From Tetrahymena thermophila SB210 (lineage: Eukaryota; Ciliophora; Oligohymenophorea; Hymenostomatida; Tetrahymenidae), in NCBI RefSeq assembly GCF_000189635.1, contig NW_002476361.1, positions 310,001-374,000 on the forward strand: DNA of 64,000 nt, read 5' to 3'. Position 1 is the stretch's first letter, and each line of letters begins with the position of its first letter. The translations under genes and the position numbers were made by a program. Shown here piece after piece: positions 1 to 15,500 of this stretch. The notes under the pieces are model-generated. The model did no database searches, had not been told where the DNA came from, and worked only from the letters and a program-made list of their open reading frames with translations.

Positions 1-3000
1 AAATCATTAACTTAATATTATCATAATCCTTAGCAAAAATGGCTCAAACCTTTAGAAGATCTTACTCCTAAAACATTTGTCTATAAAATAGGATTTTAAA
101 CAATAAATAGTGTCTGCCTTTACAGATTAATCATTTCTACACCAAATTAAGTACCAATTGGAGGATATATTGAAATTAATCTATCGAACGAACTTGATGG
201 ATATGAACCCTATTGTTATACATATACTACTTTTAATTTAGTTGATTCAACAAACCTTAAGTAAGTAAAATACGGGCCCCTTGAATGCCAAATGAAAAAT
301 TCTAAACAATATTTAATAAAAGGATTTAATAGCTTTACTGTTTCTACAAGCATAAATGTAGACTTGTATCTTAAAAATGTGAATAGTGGAGCTGTAGTTA
401 ACCTTTCAAATGTTAGCATGTATGGAACATAAAATTCTTAAAACATAATAGCAGTTTCTAAACCTGTACCCTAAGTAACAATTCTATCTAGTAATCCAGG
501 AATGAGCTATTTTGAAATTTTAGACAGAGTGAATTATCCTATTTATGCAAAAGAGTGGTAGAAATTAGATTTTATTTTTACTTTGAGGTCAAACAATTTA
601 CTGATTAATTAAAACTACAAATTGAAATTCAATCTTCCTTCTGGTTGGATAAGTGCAATCGGATCAAGGCTATAGTTAAAAGGTAGATATAAAAGAAACG
701 ATCCATCTATCTTGCCATATGACACTTATCCTTCACCTCCTTATAAATACAAAGATTGGACTACTTCCAAGTTTAGCTTAGAGGGAGATAAGCTTGTATT
801 TGAAATTAATGTTGATGATCCTTTATTAAGTCATTATTCAATTAACTAATAAATTGAATATATCTTTTCAATTGACTCTGAAAGAGCTGATATAGCTTAT
901 CAAGAAGGTCTTTTAAATGCAGACCGAGGATTATATAATTTTTATTTGGATGCATACCAAAGTAGCACACTGCTAGAGAGAACATATAACGAATACTACG
1001 TAAAGCCCAGAGAAGATGTATCTGACACATTTAGAGCATAAGTTTTAAATACAGGTGCAGGGTAAAAGACAGTTATCAGATTTAGTTTTACTATGAATTA
1101 TGATAAAGCTGTTAAGGGTGACGAAATTTGGATTGAGTTTTAGACATTTGATAGGTTAAATAAAGTATTCAAAAATGATCTTGGGTTAGGTTTTAGTGAT
1201 ATTTCAGCTTAAATTGGTTGCTCAGAGAGGTTTGGATTTAATAAAATATCAAAGCAAAGAATTCTTTGTTATGTTTTTAAAGGAAATTAGAATATATTAG
1301 CACCAATGAGAGGAACTCCTGTTCTTATTAAAATTCCAATCTTAAAAGATATTCCTAGCACAGAATTAGTTGATTTTTGGATAGCTTATGTAGAAAATCC
1401 AACTATTGTTGGATAAGTTGCTGGTATTAAATTGAGTGTTAGAAGAGATTGTAGAGATGATAGTCCACACTTTAATTGCATTCTTTATCATGCTGAACAT
1501 TAATATTATATAACATAACCAATACCTCTTAGCTATTATTAAATAAATGGAGCTTTCTCAGCAAATTCAAATATTGTAACTCTCACTGCTAGTCACACAT
1601 TCACTATTAAACCATCGATAGATATATAAAATAATTAATATATTTTAATTTAATATCCTTCTAATCATAAAAATAAAAATACATGCTAATCATAAGTTGG
1701 AGAATGTATAGAATTTCCAGAATACAATTGGGTAATTGTTTAAACATTTAAGAATAATTTTTTTAAAATTTAATTTATATCAATATTATTTATAAATTTA
1801 ATTAAAATTAAGTGAGTTGCCATATATCAACAATATTAATTATTTTATCTATATTTTTTATGTAAAAAATAGGTTTTATTTAAACCAAGTGCTTTAATAA
1901 AAGCTGGATTAGATACTTCTATACAGTTGGATAATATGATAAATGGATGGCACAGAAGAAACCCATCCCCAAATAACTATTTCCTTCTTTAAGCATTTGA
2001 CAATAATGGAAATATAGTTTAACCTTACAAGATTACACATAACTACTACGACTACTATATGATAGGTAATTTTTGTTTTATACTTTGTCATCCGTTACTG
2101 AATTATTACTTTTAAAAAATTAGATACTAATGGATAGGTTATCAATACTTAAACATATGATCCAAAATATCGTATAAATACAGTTTTCCTCAAAGAAAAT
2201 TTTATGAACTTAGCATAATTAGATGTAATAAATATGGATATTGAATAAGAAATAAACTATTTTAGATTAGATAAGCCAAAAGAAATTTCTAAATTTGATA
2301 CAAACTATTGCAACGCTACTTTAACTTTAATGCCTGAGACATTAAGACAACCATATCCTCTTAGATATGATTGTGAAGTTCATGACCAATATATACTCCT
2401 TGTTAGGACAAAGTATTTCTTACCATGGGATTATACTTTTAATAAATTCAACTTAAGAATTTACTTTAAATTCATTATTGATGATAAAATACCTCCTAAT
2501 GGAGGCGTCTCTCCTGGACCAGCAAGTCCTTTCATACTATATGGATGTGTGGTTCGTTGTGACGATCCCTCAGATTCTAAAAACATTTTATCATGGTCTC
2601 ATGTTACTTAATCGAATATTCCTTGGGATATATCTTTTTACTAATAACCTAATCTAAATACTGCTGGATTTTACACAGAATCATTTTATCAGAGGTAAGC
2701 TCATATAGATGAATAAGTAAGCTTATAAATGCTAATTTAACCAAACACTAAATCTTTAACTTGTGACATCAATCAGTTAGTGTTTACTGTACCTGACGAG
2801 TTTATATATCCATAAACCCTAGCTTTAGATAAATGTTCAATTTAAGGTATCAATTATATTAAAATACTTAAGAAATATTTAAATATAATTTTTATATATT
2901 AATTATCTGTAATAAAAATTAATATCATATTAAATTTTTAATTTACATATGAAAAGGTGCTAAACCAGTTTTAGTGGATTCCTGTTCTGTATCAAGGAGA

Positions 3001-6000
3001 TAAGGTTAAACATAAGTAAGATTAATTTTAAAAGAAAAACTTGGAGACTTAGCTAAAATAGTAACTATTAGCGATAAAGATGGAAATTAACTATTTATAG
3101 CTCCTCCATATCCTGGTACATTCTATCCAATAAAGTTGGATATGTACTGTGATTCAAAGCTTGTTGAGACTTAATTCACTAACTTCACTAATGTAAGAGG
3201 TGAAAATTTAGATGTTAACTATTTGAAGGTAATCAATTCTTTAGATGAATTAACTCCATAACTTTATGAGTTTTAATTTAAAACGGGAAAACACATTATT
3301 CCACTTGGTTACCAAAGAACAGTTTAGGGTTAGCTTTCTTAAGATGTTTATTCAACTATAAATTTTGTATTCGAGTGGATAGGTGATGGTTATACTATCC
3401 ACCCAGGTTATGCAAGTGATTTAGGAATGAGTATTGAAGACAACTCAGAAGTTGGGTGTACTATAAAAAGTGGATTAATATTATCTTAAGGAAATAGACT
3501 TAAGTGCATTTTAAGCTATGGAAAAGGACCTGAAAAGATGCCTTAAATTTCAATATCTAATTACGAATAAATACCTCAGAACACTAAGATATCAATATTA
3601 ATTACTAACATCCAATCTATAGCTTCTAGTTTATTAACTACGGTTAAAATTGGTAATTTTCTTAGAAATAATAATTTTAAAAAATATTTTATTTTTTTTT
3701 TTTTTAATTTTTAAAATACATATTCTGAATATAATTATTAAAAAAGGTGTAATGATAAATAATCCTAAATTCAATTCTGATGCATATTTTTACAACCTAG
3801 TTGCATATATTCCTGATAAGACAAGTGCTTTAAATTCACCAATAACAAATACAAACGATAATGTTGTTGTTACAGGAAACAGCTAAATACACTCTTCATC
3901 TAACTATCAATTCACATTTACTTTAGGAAAAAGAATTCTCAAAGTCACAGATTACTTTGGTATATAGTTCCCTGATAATTTTATTAACACATTGATGTAT
4001 GATCCTTCAACAATAAATTGTGCATCTACATGTAGCTCTATTTATGTTTTCCCTGCTTCAAGTATGGTATATCTATAGCCTAAATCAAATTTAGCAGCTA
4101 ATAGTTAAGTTGTTTTCTAAATTAATGGAATTCCCAACCCAAATTACGCAGTAAGAGGATAAATTACTATTAAATAATTTACATTTATTGACCGAAAAAT
4201 AGATAGCTAATATAATGCTTAATTTTCTGCTAATTTTGCTCCATCATCGCTATTTTAAAATGCTAATGTTGAAGTTTCTTCTTAAACTGGTGGTGAAACT
4301 AATGTTCAGTATACCTTCTAATTCTAACTAGGACACACAGTACCAGCTAATGGAGCTATTTCGATTGATTTCCCATTAGATCTTTATGATAATCCTAAAT
4401 TATCCTCAGAACCTCTCAAATGCAAATTATTAGGTGATGTTTTTGATGAATTCAATTAGTCAGTTTGTAAATTTGCTGGTCCAAACAGACTTAGCGTTGC
4501 ATTGGTTAATACTTAATTACTTCCAAATTCTATATACAAAATAATAGTAGATGGCATAACTAATCCTAATAAGAGCTACGATTAAGCTAGCAAGTAATAA
4601 AACTTTGTATTTTCATCTCATTTCAATAACAATGCAATATTAAATCAAATCATAGCATAAAAAACTGCTAGTCCTCCTATATTCTATGTTACAGCTTTGA
4701 AGAAATGTATCGTTTAAGTTAGCCCATTCATCAAAAATACAAAATTAAGATCATTTTACTCATTTAAATTTTCTTGTAATGTATTGATTAAGAATAAAAG
4801 TATAGTGGAAATAAATTTACCAATAGAATATAGCATGAATAATAAGTAAGATACCTATGATTGTTCAAGCTTTGAATAATCCACTCTTTATACAAAATAA
4901 TGTACTCTTTAGGAGATTAAAGGATAATTGATTCTGTCTGCTTAACTGAGAGAAATAACAAATTCTTAATAATTTACTATAAATTTAGATTTATTTAATC
5001 CTAGTATTGCAAATAATAATTATATTTTCTCAGCTAAATTCAGGTGGTAAAATCAATATTTTGCAGACACATAAAACACAGGAACAAATTTTGCTAGTAT
5101 TTTTGAAAATCCAAAAATAATATTTACTAAAAACCAAGACAATCATTCTTAAATTAAATTATAGAACGTGCCAATAAATGCAGCTGAGCCTGCATATTAT
5201 ATTTTTAAGGTAAAATAAACATATTTTATATGAATTAATTATTCAAAATTATTTTATTAAATTTAAAAAGACCCCAAGCATTAGAAATAAGGCATAAATT
5301 GAACAGACTTCTATAACATTCCCTAATCATTTTACAAAAAATTTAGGAGATAATCTGAAATGCTTTATATATAATTCAAATAACGAAGCATATAGGTTTT
5401 CAATACATGATATTCTAAAATTAAAAGCAAAATAAACAAGTGACTATCTAAATTTTATTTAATTTCCTTGCTCTACAAATTATGATTATACTATAAGTAA
5501 TTCATATATCATAAAATATATTTTAATAATACTTATTTTGTTTTATAATATAATTAGCATTTTCAAATGTTGGAAGTTTTTACAACTAAAGTTCTTTTGA
5601 ATGGAATTATTTAATAGTTTAAAATGTTTTCAATCCTGGAAAATTTTATTTAGACACTTATAAGTAAATATTTTTTTACATAAATAACAAAATTAAAAAT
5701 ATAAATTATTTTAGAATTATACACACAAATAATGAAGTAGCATCCTGGGTTTTCGAAGATAACTTATACTATGAAATTAGTGACACTGCTAAGTAGCTTG
5801 ATATTAAGAAAATAGAAGCAAAGATAAATAGCACAACAGTTCTATCTCCTTACGTTTTTGAAACTTACACTCTTTAGTAGCTAAAAAAGAGTACACTTAC
5901 AGCAATAATGATAGATTTACCAGATTAGTATGATATTTCTCTTTAACCTTAAGATATTTCATGTTACGGCTCAATAAGCTAAGCAATTAAAACTAGTTGT

Positions 6001-8563
6001 AAGATATACAATAATACAATACTGTCTTGGTCAGAGATAACTAAAGTTGAAAATGTTTTCCATTTCCTATATGTAGAATCGCTTATAAATCCTTCAATTA
6101 CAGATCCCTGCAAAAATAAATAGATTAAAAACTCAAATTTCAAAATATCAATAGTTGATTTGTCAACAAATGAAATTTTAGCAATTTCAGTAAATTAAAT
6201 ATTATTTTTTTATTATAAAGTAATTAATCAATAATTAAAATAAATTTAGAAACCTACTTAGTAAGCATGCATATAATACTCATAAGACCTTCTCTTTATT
6301 AAAATTGATGGGCCTACTAAATTGATTAAAGGTCTTTCATATTAGTTTAAGGTAAATTAATTGTTAAATATCTATCCTAATTTTCTATTGAATTTATATT
6401 TTTGAATTTATTTTAATTAAAATTAATTTAAATTAACAATTATAAAAATAGATGGAAATAGAAAGACCAGCGAATATATTAAAGCTAATTCCTAAATATA
6501 ACAATTTATATTTTGATTTGATACCTAACGTTTTTGTGTTTAAAGATTTTGACCAGCCATCAGAAATAGACTTCAAAATTTTAGTTAAATAAAATGCATA
6601 AATAGGTACACAATCTATCATTTTCGATAAAATAGAAACAAGGGAAGATTCATCATATAAATCAGGAGATTAATATCAATTACCTCCAATATTAAAATTT
6701 GACATTGTTGAAAATTAAGATACAGACTAAACACCAAAATATGTTTTCATTGAAGATTTCAAAGGTAATTCAGTTGGAGGTATAGTCACAGCATTTATAA
6801 ATATCCCAGAGCCTCCAGCTTAGAATATGTATCTTAACATAGATATCACAAACTCTAAAGTAAAAAAATTTTAATAGTTATTTCAAAATTATTATTGAAA
6901 AAAAATTTATTATTTTGAGGGTTCATATTAATTAATTTAAATATAAAATAATTAGAATATAAAAGTATAACCATCTAAGATTTTGATAACTCACTAAGAA
7001 AAAAATTATAATTTCACAATTTAATACCTATCAGAAAAAGTGACTGAACCTATTCCATTCTTCTTTTCTCTTTAGTCAAATTAAAAAGTAGTCCATCAAC
7101 TAAGACCTCCAGTTAAACATTTAGTTATTACTCATAGTGATTAGCATTCAAAAAACAAAATTGCAAAATTAGAATTTATGGATAATATTCCGCATGAAAG
7201 CTACTACAAAAATCATTTAGGAAAAATTATTGACACTAATTTAATATAAACAAATGAGCTTAAACCTGAAATATTGTCTATTAAAATTGTATCTCTAAAA
7301 TAAAATAGAGCAGTTTTATATGTTATTACTAGTTAACCTGGATCAGTTAAATATTTTATTACCTACAAAAATTCTAAACCTCCTCGTTCAACTTAAGAAG
7401 TCTACTCATTTAGCTATTCAGAAGGGGTAATTATCAAAAAGGGTGAAGCTCATACTAAATAATATTTCCCTGAGGCCAAGGATTTTACAGCAGAAATAAA
7501 GATTGATGAATTGAATTATTCTACATCTTATGAGCTGTATGCAGTTTGTAATAATGGAATGGGAATCTCAACAATAAAAAGTGCTAATTTTACTACTTCT
7601 TATTTAAAAGCGGGATCTATTTTCCATGTAACTCTATCTAAAAATACAAATTCTTAAGAATTAATTAAATAACTCTCATAAGCTCTTAGAATTAAGCAAA
7701 GTGATATGGCCTTATTAACTTCAAAACAGATAATAGATAATTAAGGAGAAAGGATAAAGAATGATTTATTCACTTTTGAAATAGCTATTGCTCCACAATC
7801 TAATGGCTATGACATGAATGAATACCTCTAAAATATGATTTAAAGTAATCCAGAAACTTTCATGAAATTAATGAAAAATTATGTGTAAGGATTTGAAACA
7901 TATAGAGTTGAACCTTTTTCAAGAAAATATATGAATGGAATGACTAAAATCACTGATCTAAAGCCAAAAGTAGAAAGTGTCAGTTTTTATTCAGCAAACA
8001 TTACTGTAAGATCATGGGAAGATTCAATGATTTATGCAGTAGTACTGGAAGATAAAAATAACTAAAATATTACTTTGCTTTCTTAGCAAATAATTTTAGG
8101 ATTTGATTAACATAATAATGCAGTAAAAGAATTTTGGTCAGCTAAGTCTTATTCAAACTCAACCAACTACAATTAAGCAAACCTGCATTTCGATAATTTA
8201 AATGATGGTACAAATTATACAGTTTATATGACTGCAACTAATGTAATGCCTTACAATAATCAATTAAAATACTTACCTTTATAGGACAGCAATGTGATAA
8301 CATTTAAATTTAGCACTCCTTTCAATTACAGTAACTAAATATATTTAAATTACTTATTTTTTTAAGATGAATAATATTAATTAAATTTATTTAAATTAGA
8401 TGTTGATAGTTGTCTTATGATCGAAGATTTAAAAGACATTAACGCACATCTTTCATAGATTATAGAGAAAAGATATGAAACAGAAACATAATTTGGATAT
8501 TGTAAAAAGGTGAAAAATCATACAAACTCCACAAAATAATTGATTGGAAAATTCAATAATTGA
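1..8563 (+). CDS. Giant secreted modular protein A, 3' part (5' end outside window)
   Basis: The last 11 exons of a giant gene, 2,576 residues in the window. Exons: 1-1731, 1873-2065, 2124-2846, 2957-3652, 3747-5209, 5271-5496, 5558-5663, 5715-6189, 6250-6351, 6452-6859, 6956-8563. All introns are GT..AG and phases agree, with TAA/TAG read as Gln and TGA as stop. The chain looks extracellular: repeated beta-sandwich-like modules with the theme aromatic-rich strand, then P-x-(N/G)-G-x-I-x-I-x-FP, a few cysteines, and 'GITNP' (clear in the 3747-5209 exon). The last exon holds fibronectin-III-like segments (TSYELYAVCNNGMG; TNYTVYMTATN). There is no C-terminal membrane anchor; the tail has two cysteines. 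It is homologous exon by exon to the end of the next gene. I do not recognise a named family. A structural role in surface coat, matrix or adhesion is inference. Confidence 0.85.
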
Positions 8564-9529
8564 TATAAAATAATATATTTTAAAACTTAAAGTAATTTTT
8601 ATAGAAATATTGTATTTAATATATATTTGTAAAATATTTATTTTAAAATTGAATTTTTAAAATCTTAAATCTCAAAGGTTAAGGTTGATAATTTTTACCA
8701 ATAGACTAACTTTAAAATAAATTTTGTTACTATTAAAATTTATTACAAATACCAAAAAATTTATATTATTATTTTAAAAAAAACTGTACAAATCTTTCTA
8801 TCATAATAAAATTCAATAATTATTTTGCTTAAGATAAAGTTTTAAAAAAATTATTCAAGATATGAGTAAAATAAATTACTTTTGTATTGATATTTAATTT
8901 TCGAGATATTATGGTTTATATTTTTAATATGAATTAAAGAAATGCTTTACTGAAAAAATTATTATATCAATATCTCCTAACTATAATTTACTAAATTAAG
9001 TACTATATAATATTTTAAGTAACTTTTAGTGAGCTATTCAAGGGTAGAGTAGGGGGAAAATAGGAATATAAATTAATCATTATCTTGATAAATAAATAAT
9101 CAAAAGATTAAGTTTACTCTTTATTTTGTTCTAATTAATTTTTTTATAATTACTTAACTATAACAGACTTAATTAAATATTTATTTGGTATGTATTACAT
9201 AAACTATTGTAAAAGAGTTTTTAGATTTTATCAGATAACATTATATTATTTAATTTTATTTTAAATTTATTAACTAATAAAATTTATACATAAATAGTAA
9301 GATTTCTTGGTTAAAAACATTATGCAACTTTTAAAAAAGTGCATAAAACAAATAATTTAATTAACAAAAACTATAGAAAATACTTAAATTAAAGAGAAGG
9401 GATAACAAAGACAGATAAAATATAATAATAAGACTATCGCTACCACCTTTTATTTTTATTTATATTTCTAATATAAGAAAGAATAAAATAAGTATACTTC
9501 ACTATCAAGGCTAATACTGTTAATTTACG
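8564..9529. other. Intergenic region between the two giant genes
   Basis: 966 bp of AT-rich sequence with many T- and A-runs and no frame that looks coding. It should contain the 3' end of gene A and the promoter of gene B, but I see no motif I can name. It is not similar to the sequence after gene B. Confidence 0.6.
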
Positions 9530-12500
9530 ATGAAATATTTTATATTAGTTTTATTTGTACTAATTTAAATAATTAAAAAAGTCTCTTGTACTTTAGCATA
9601 GTAGAACTTTTTTATAGAGCCTATATTCATAAAAAATATTAACACTGAATATGGATAGACTACCTTTTATGAGCTCAAATTTATCTATAACTAAAGTATT
9701 CTTGACGGCAATTCTAATATCATGGTTTCGTTCCCATAATAAATAGAATTAAATTATTTTCCTTAAGATATTGAATGCTTTTACAAAATAGGAACTACAG
9801 AACATTTAAGCACACCTTGCGAATATAACAGTAAATGCGAAGTTTATATTAAAGTAAGAAATATAGTTAAAGGAGAATCAAGCGTAGCAATAGGTCCTAT
9901 CTAAAATCCAAATAACATATCTGGCACATCGTTTTTCAGGTTATGTATCTTATACAATGACTATGCAACAGAATGTAATGATTAGTTTGGAAAAGTTTAT
10001 TTTGGAAGAAAACCAGGTAAAGATATATACAAATTTTAAACATAGCTAAATAGTATTAATACACATATTCAAATGTATAAAAATTGAAATTATAAAATGA
10101 TTTTATCTTTTTTATTTAAATTGAATATATTATTTCTTAAAAATCTTAACTTCAAAAGATAGAAAATCATATTAATAGTGCAAAAGGTTTAAAAATAGTT
10201 TTAAGTACAAAATATTATAAATACTTAAAATTTGTAAATCAAATCTTAGAGCTTTTATTTTTGAGTTGCATTAAACATAATTATAATTAATAAGACTGAA
10301 TTTATTTAAAAATCATTAATTTGAAAAATATTAGTAAATTAAAATTGGATTAATTAGAACCTTTTCTCTTCATTTAATTTTTAAAATTATATTCTATCTA
10401 TCTATTTTTAGTAATCTGAGATTAAATATTACTTAATTAAAATTTTGAAATGAATCCTTACTTTAATTAATAATTTTCTTTTCTTAATAAAGCTATAATG
10501 CCATACGCAGATGTTTAATATAAAAGCTCTCTTTAAGTGAATGAAGGAAGTTCTTGGCGATTTGATTTTAAATTACAAGGAATTTATGAAATTAATTTAT
10601 TTAGTATCAGAGTAACATTTCCTGAAGGGTTTATAACTAAATCTGCTTTTTGTGATATTGAAGGTAGCTAAGAAAGGATTAAAACAGTAATCCTGTACAA
10701 CTAAAGAATGATTGAGTGTTGGAATATTGCAAAATAGCTTTAAGGTAATTAGTAAGTAAGAATCATAAATATGATAAATCCTTAGGGTAAAGTGGATTTA
10801 AAGAATTTCTAAATTGAGCTAATATAACAATCAAATAGTTTAGTTTTTGAAAAAAAACTCTTTGATCCTTAATTAAATATTTAGCTGTAAGTAGTAAATA
10901 TGAAAGCGAAGGTAAATCAAGAAAATAATTTCAAGTATTCTAATAGTACTCTCACTTTCTAGATTAATCTAGAAAACAAACTAGGAGAAGGAGGTATTCT
11001 TTCAATATCTTTTGGAGTTTAATGGAGTTTATGGGCTCTTAATTGTACTGTTATCTAAGGTTTCTAAAATTATATTGGAGATATTACAAGGTGCTTTTTG
11101 AATTCTAAATATAACAGTTACTATATTCAAAATTTTAAAGAAATTGATTTTACACAATAAATAGTAGTGAAGATTCTTGTTTAATCTCCTTTAAGTGAAG
11201 GTACTTATCCAATTAAAATATAGGCATTAAACTCTAAGTAGCAAACAGTTGAATAATCCACAGTAACAGCAATCACAAATTCCACTTGTAAATATTTTAT
11301 TAATTTCAGATTAATTTTTACTTTTTCTTTTAAGTAATAGAAAATTTATTTAAAGTTAAAAATATACTTAAATCAAATTTTGCATTCAAATATAATACAA
11401 TTTTCATGAATAAATACTTATACAACAAACTAGTAGTAATATAATTTTATGAAATAAAATTTTTAAAAATTATCATAAAACTGGGAATTTAAAAAAGTAC
11501 TCTTAAAGCCTTTTAAAAACCTTATTTTTTAAAACATTTAAAAAGTTATAAAAATAAATGATCAAAAAATACATAAGTTAATAATAGGAATTACAAATAC
11601 TGTTCTATTTTTATAAAAGATTTCTTTCTTAATTACTTTTTGTCTCTATTTATTAACTTTTAATTTTTAAGAAAATCGCAATATAAAAACTAATAGTTCG
11701 ATATAATTTTATGGTTTTTAAGATAGTACTAAAATTGGCCATATATTAATCTTAATAACAACCAAATTATTTATTTGATCAATTTTTACCTATCTTTTAT
11801 AAATTCCCCACTCTTCAAAATGTTCTAATTAATTAATATTACTATTAAATGTAAGATTATTAAGTATTTAATTTAATTAATATATTCTTACTTTTTTAAT
11901 GATACATGATTGATAGAATATTTACTTAACTTAATATTTACAGTTGGAAGTCTAAAAAGATTTACAGCTAACGCTGTAAGAAAGTCATTTAAATTATAAG
12001 CTGATAAAGCAGGCCCATTAGAATCAACATTCTTCTTAAAGAAAAATCTTCCAGCAACAAATTATAAATCTACTGGAAAGGTTGTCATTGATATTTTTCC
12101 AAAAATACTAAAACCCTCTACAAATTATGGAATAGTTAAATGTTACTTCTTTGGTAATATTTTAGCTTCTAATTGTGATTTTGATGATCACACTTACGCT
12201 GACCGCACAAAAATAACTATTTACACTCCAGAGAACTTTGATTATTAAGAGAGTGAAACTCCAATTACAGTGACAACAGAAGGATCAAAGCCAGGCTATA
12301 GCGATGGTATTTTGTTAGATCATCTAGTAAAAAGATATTTATTTCATTATCACTTCTATGATAATGATTTGCCAATCTCTGAACCAACAGAAATATATTA
12401 TTAAGAGTGGGTTCCTGATGCATTTGAAATACCTGATTTAGATTTCAATTACAACATACTTATCAGAGAAAAAAATGAATATACACATATGCGGTAAATT

Positions 12501-15500
12501 ATTTTTTTAAAAACATAATTTAGAACTTATTTTTTCATATTTTAAAATTAAAATAATTTTGATATAAATAATTAAATCTTATTTATTTTAATAGATTTGA
12601 AATGAAATAGCAAATAACATTTTTATAAGGAGATAGAAATTATTTACTAAGAGTTACATTTGTAAAAGATCCTATTAATGTATGGTAAATAGGATAACCT
12701 TATTAAAATAACTATGGAATTATTGAAGACTTTCCTTGCTTTTTATATGGAAGTAGCATGGTTGCAAATCCTTATTCAAAATGTGATTTATATTAATAGA
12801 GTTCTAGAGATCCTTTTGTTTAAGCATATGGCTTTGAAACACTGTAAGTTAAATAAGGTAGTTGGGTAATTTTAGAAATTCCTCAAATTAAAATAGGAAA
12901 TGTACCTGCTGGTTCAAAAGGAACAATAAGATTTTCATTAATGGAGGAAACACCTGGAATGATTAATCCAGTAGTTGAATTATATTATAAATAAATATCG
13001 GTGTAAATATTAGAACAGTCATATGTTGACTATTCATTTAATCCTAACATAGCTGTTACACAAACGCCTCCTTTAGTTAATCAGCAAACAGATCTTAGAT
13101 TTTCATGGAGTGCAGCTGTTTATAACCCGTAATATTTAATATATGAAATAGATTAAGTGGGTTATTATGATATAGGTAGAGGAATAATTAATCCTGCTAA
13201 CTGTGATGGTAACTAGTGCATTAAATTTAAAAAACCAATCCATTGGATTGTCATTTATCCTAATACTCCTCTTAGCTAGCAAATAATAACAAATATTTAA
13301 GGAGTATTTTAAAATCCAAATTATGCTGACTAATTTATTTTTAAGGTTAGAGCTATGAAAAATGGTGCAATCGTTAATAAGCATACTTTTAATGTAAAAA
13401 TAGGCCCTGGAGAAATTAAGAATAAAATATTTGATATTTGTAATCCAGGCCATGTCATGAATTCTATTAATGATTTAATAAGAAAAAATGAGGAGAATGA
13501 ATTCTTTATCAAATTTGAGGTAATAACTTAGATGCCTAGGAATTCTCTAATACGTTTAACCTTTAGAAATATAAAAACCTAAGTATAAAATAATCGCCAT
13601 ATTAATTTTTGTAAAATCATAAGTGGATTAATTCCATATGATGAAAATCCTATTTCCTGCATAACAGAGAGCGCAACAGTAATTGAAATCACTCATTTTG
13701 AATTAGTCTAAAAAAATACACTTATTGAAATTCACTTCAGGCTTCTTACTGATAGCTCTGCAGTCATAAACCCTATTGTAGATATTGAAACATTTTATGA
13801 ACCTTAAAATGAAAAACTAATTGATTACAGCTACACAATTCAATCTAATACACCAAACATATAAACAAATTATGTTGATTCACAAGTAAAATTCAAAATT
13901 TTAGATGAAGCAGTAAGATCAGAGAAAAGAGAAAAAGGTTATATTGGACCTGTGATAATTGATTTTACTCCAAATTTAATAAATATTCTTAAAATTATTA
14001 AGGTAATCAAAATTTTTTTTTCATTTGGATAAGTTATAAATTTTATCAAAAAATAAGGTAAAATTCGACATAAATTTTAAGACTCCAAGAAATTATGGAA
14101 AAGACTCGCTCATTTGTTTATTAAATGAAGTCAGATTTAATTGTATTTACACCATAAATCCTCTATATATAACAATAGATATTTCATCAAATACTTTAAA
14201 AGCTTCTCCATCTTATAGATTATCTATATCTACAGAGTATATATCTCCTTAAGATGGTTTAGTTCATCCACAAACGGAAGGTTTTTATCCTATCCATTTA
14301 GAGCTCTAAGATGTAAATGGTTTAATAAATTAAGCAACTAAATGGTTATTTATAAAGGCACCTAAACTATAATTTTTATACATAGAAAGTGTTATCAGAA
14401 ATTAAAAGAGAGCAAATATGTTCTATGTTAACTTTAAAACTACGTTAAATGTTTAAAAGCATAGCTTAGGAGGTAGAATTCATATAGAATTTCCTACTTT
14501 AGATCCTATGGGTAACCCTTAATTCGATTTAGATTTAGGGGGTTATAATTAAAGTGGGGATGATGTTGGTTGCAGGTTTATAAAGTTAGGAGTTAAAATT
14601 GGAGATATTGGAGATTTTAACGACAATAGATGTCGCCTTATTAAAAGTCAAAGAAGAGGCAATCCTGCAGTAGTAGAAATAATAAATTTTCCTTCACTTC
14701 CAGCTGGAACTGAGATTCAGATGTGGATAGCTAAAGTTTTCAATCCACCTAACTTTAATTATCCAAACTAACCTACGCTTTAAGTTATGGATGCAAATAT
14801 ATCTGTAAATATTTTTGAATAAAACCCTTAAACAGGTAAAATATTGTTCATTTTGTTTTTAAAACTTAAAAAAAAATAAGTTATATTAAAAATATAATAA
14901 TATTAATAAAATGTTATATTTAGGGGATTTAAAATATATACATTATGACACTTATAATGTATTTATGGATATAAGAGATGATCCATCTCTTCATGATGCT
15001 TATCATCCTTTTAGCTCTTAAGCTAATAATTAAGTTTGGGAAACTGGATCTTAAGTAAATAGTAAATTAAAATCTATGGTCAACTAAGTTTGGTATGATA
15101 TTACTCCATTCGCTCCAGGAGATCTTTATATTGTAGAATTACCAAATAATTTCCCAGATACTCTAAAACCTGATTGGAAGATGGCTACTTGCCTAACATT
15201 TTATGACTGGTGTTTAACTTTTCCATAAATAAATTGGGTAGTTATGTCTATAAGTACAGACTTAGCTGTAAATAATATGTATGCAAGCAATGATGTATTG
15301 AGTAATTAAAATTAATCTTATTTTTACTTTAAAATTAACAAAAATAATTAAATTATTTAGTACAAATTTTGCCTCAAAGTGTACCATAGATAGCTACAAC
15401 ATATAAATCTTATGTATGGTAGGGTAGATTATTCAGAGGATATGTTACCCATTAAATTACTCCTCAATAATGGCTATAGCTAATTGGAACTATTAAAAAC

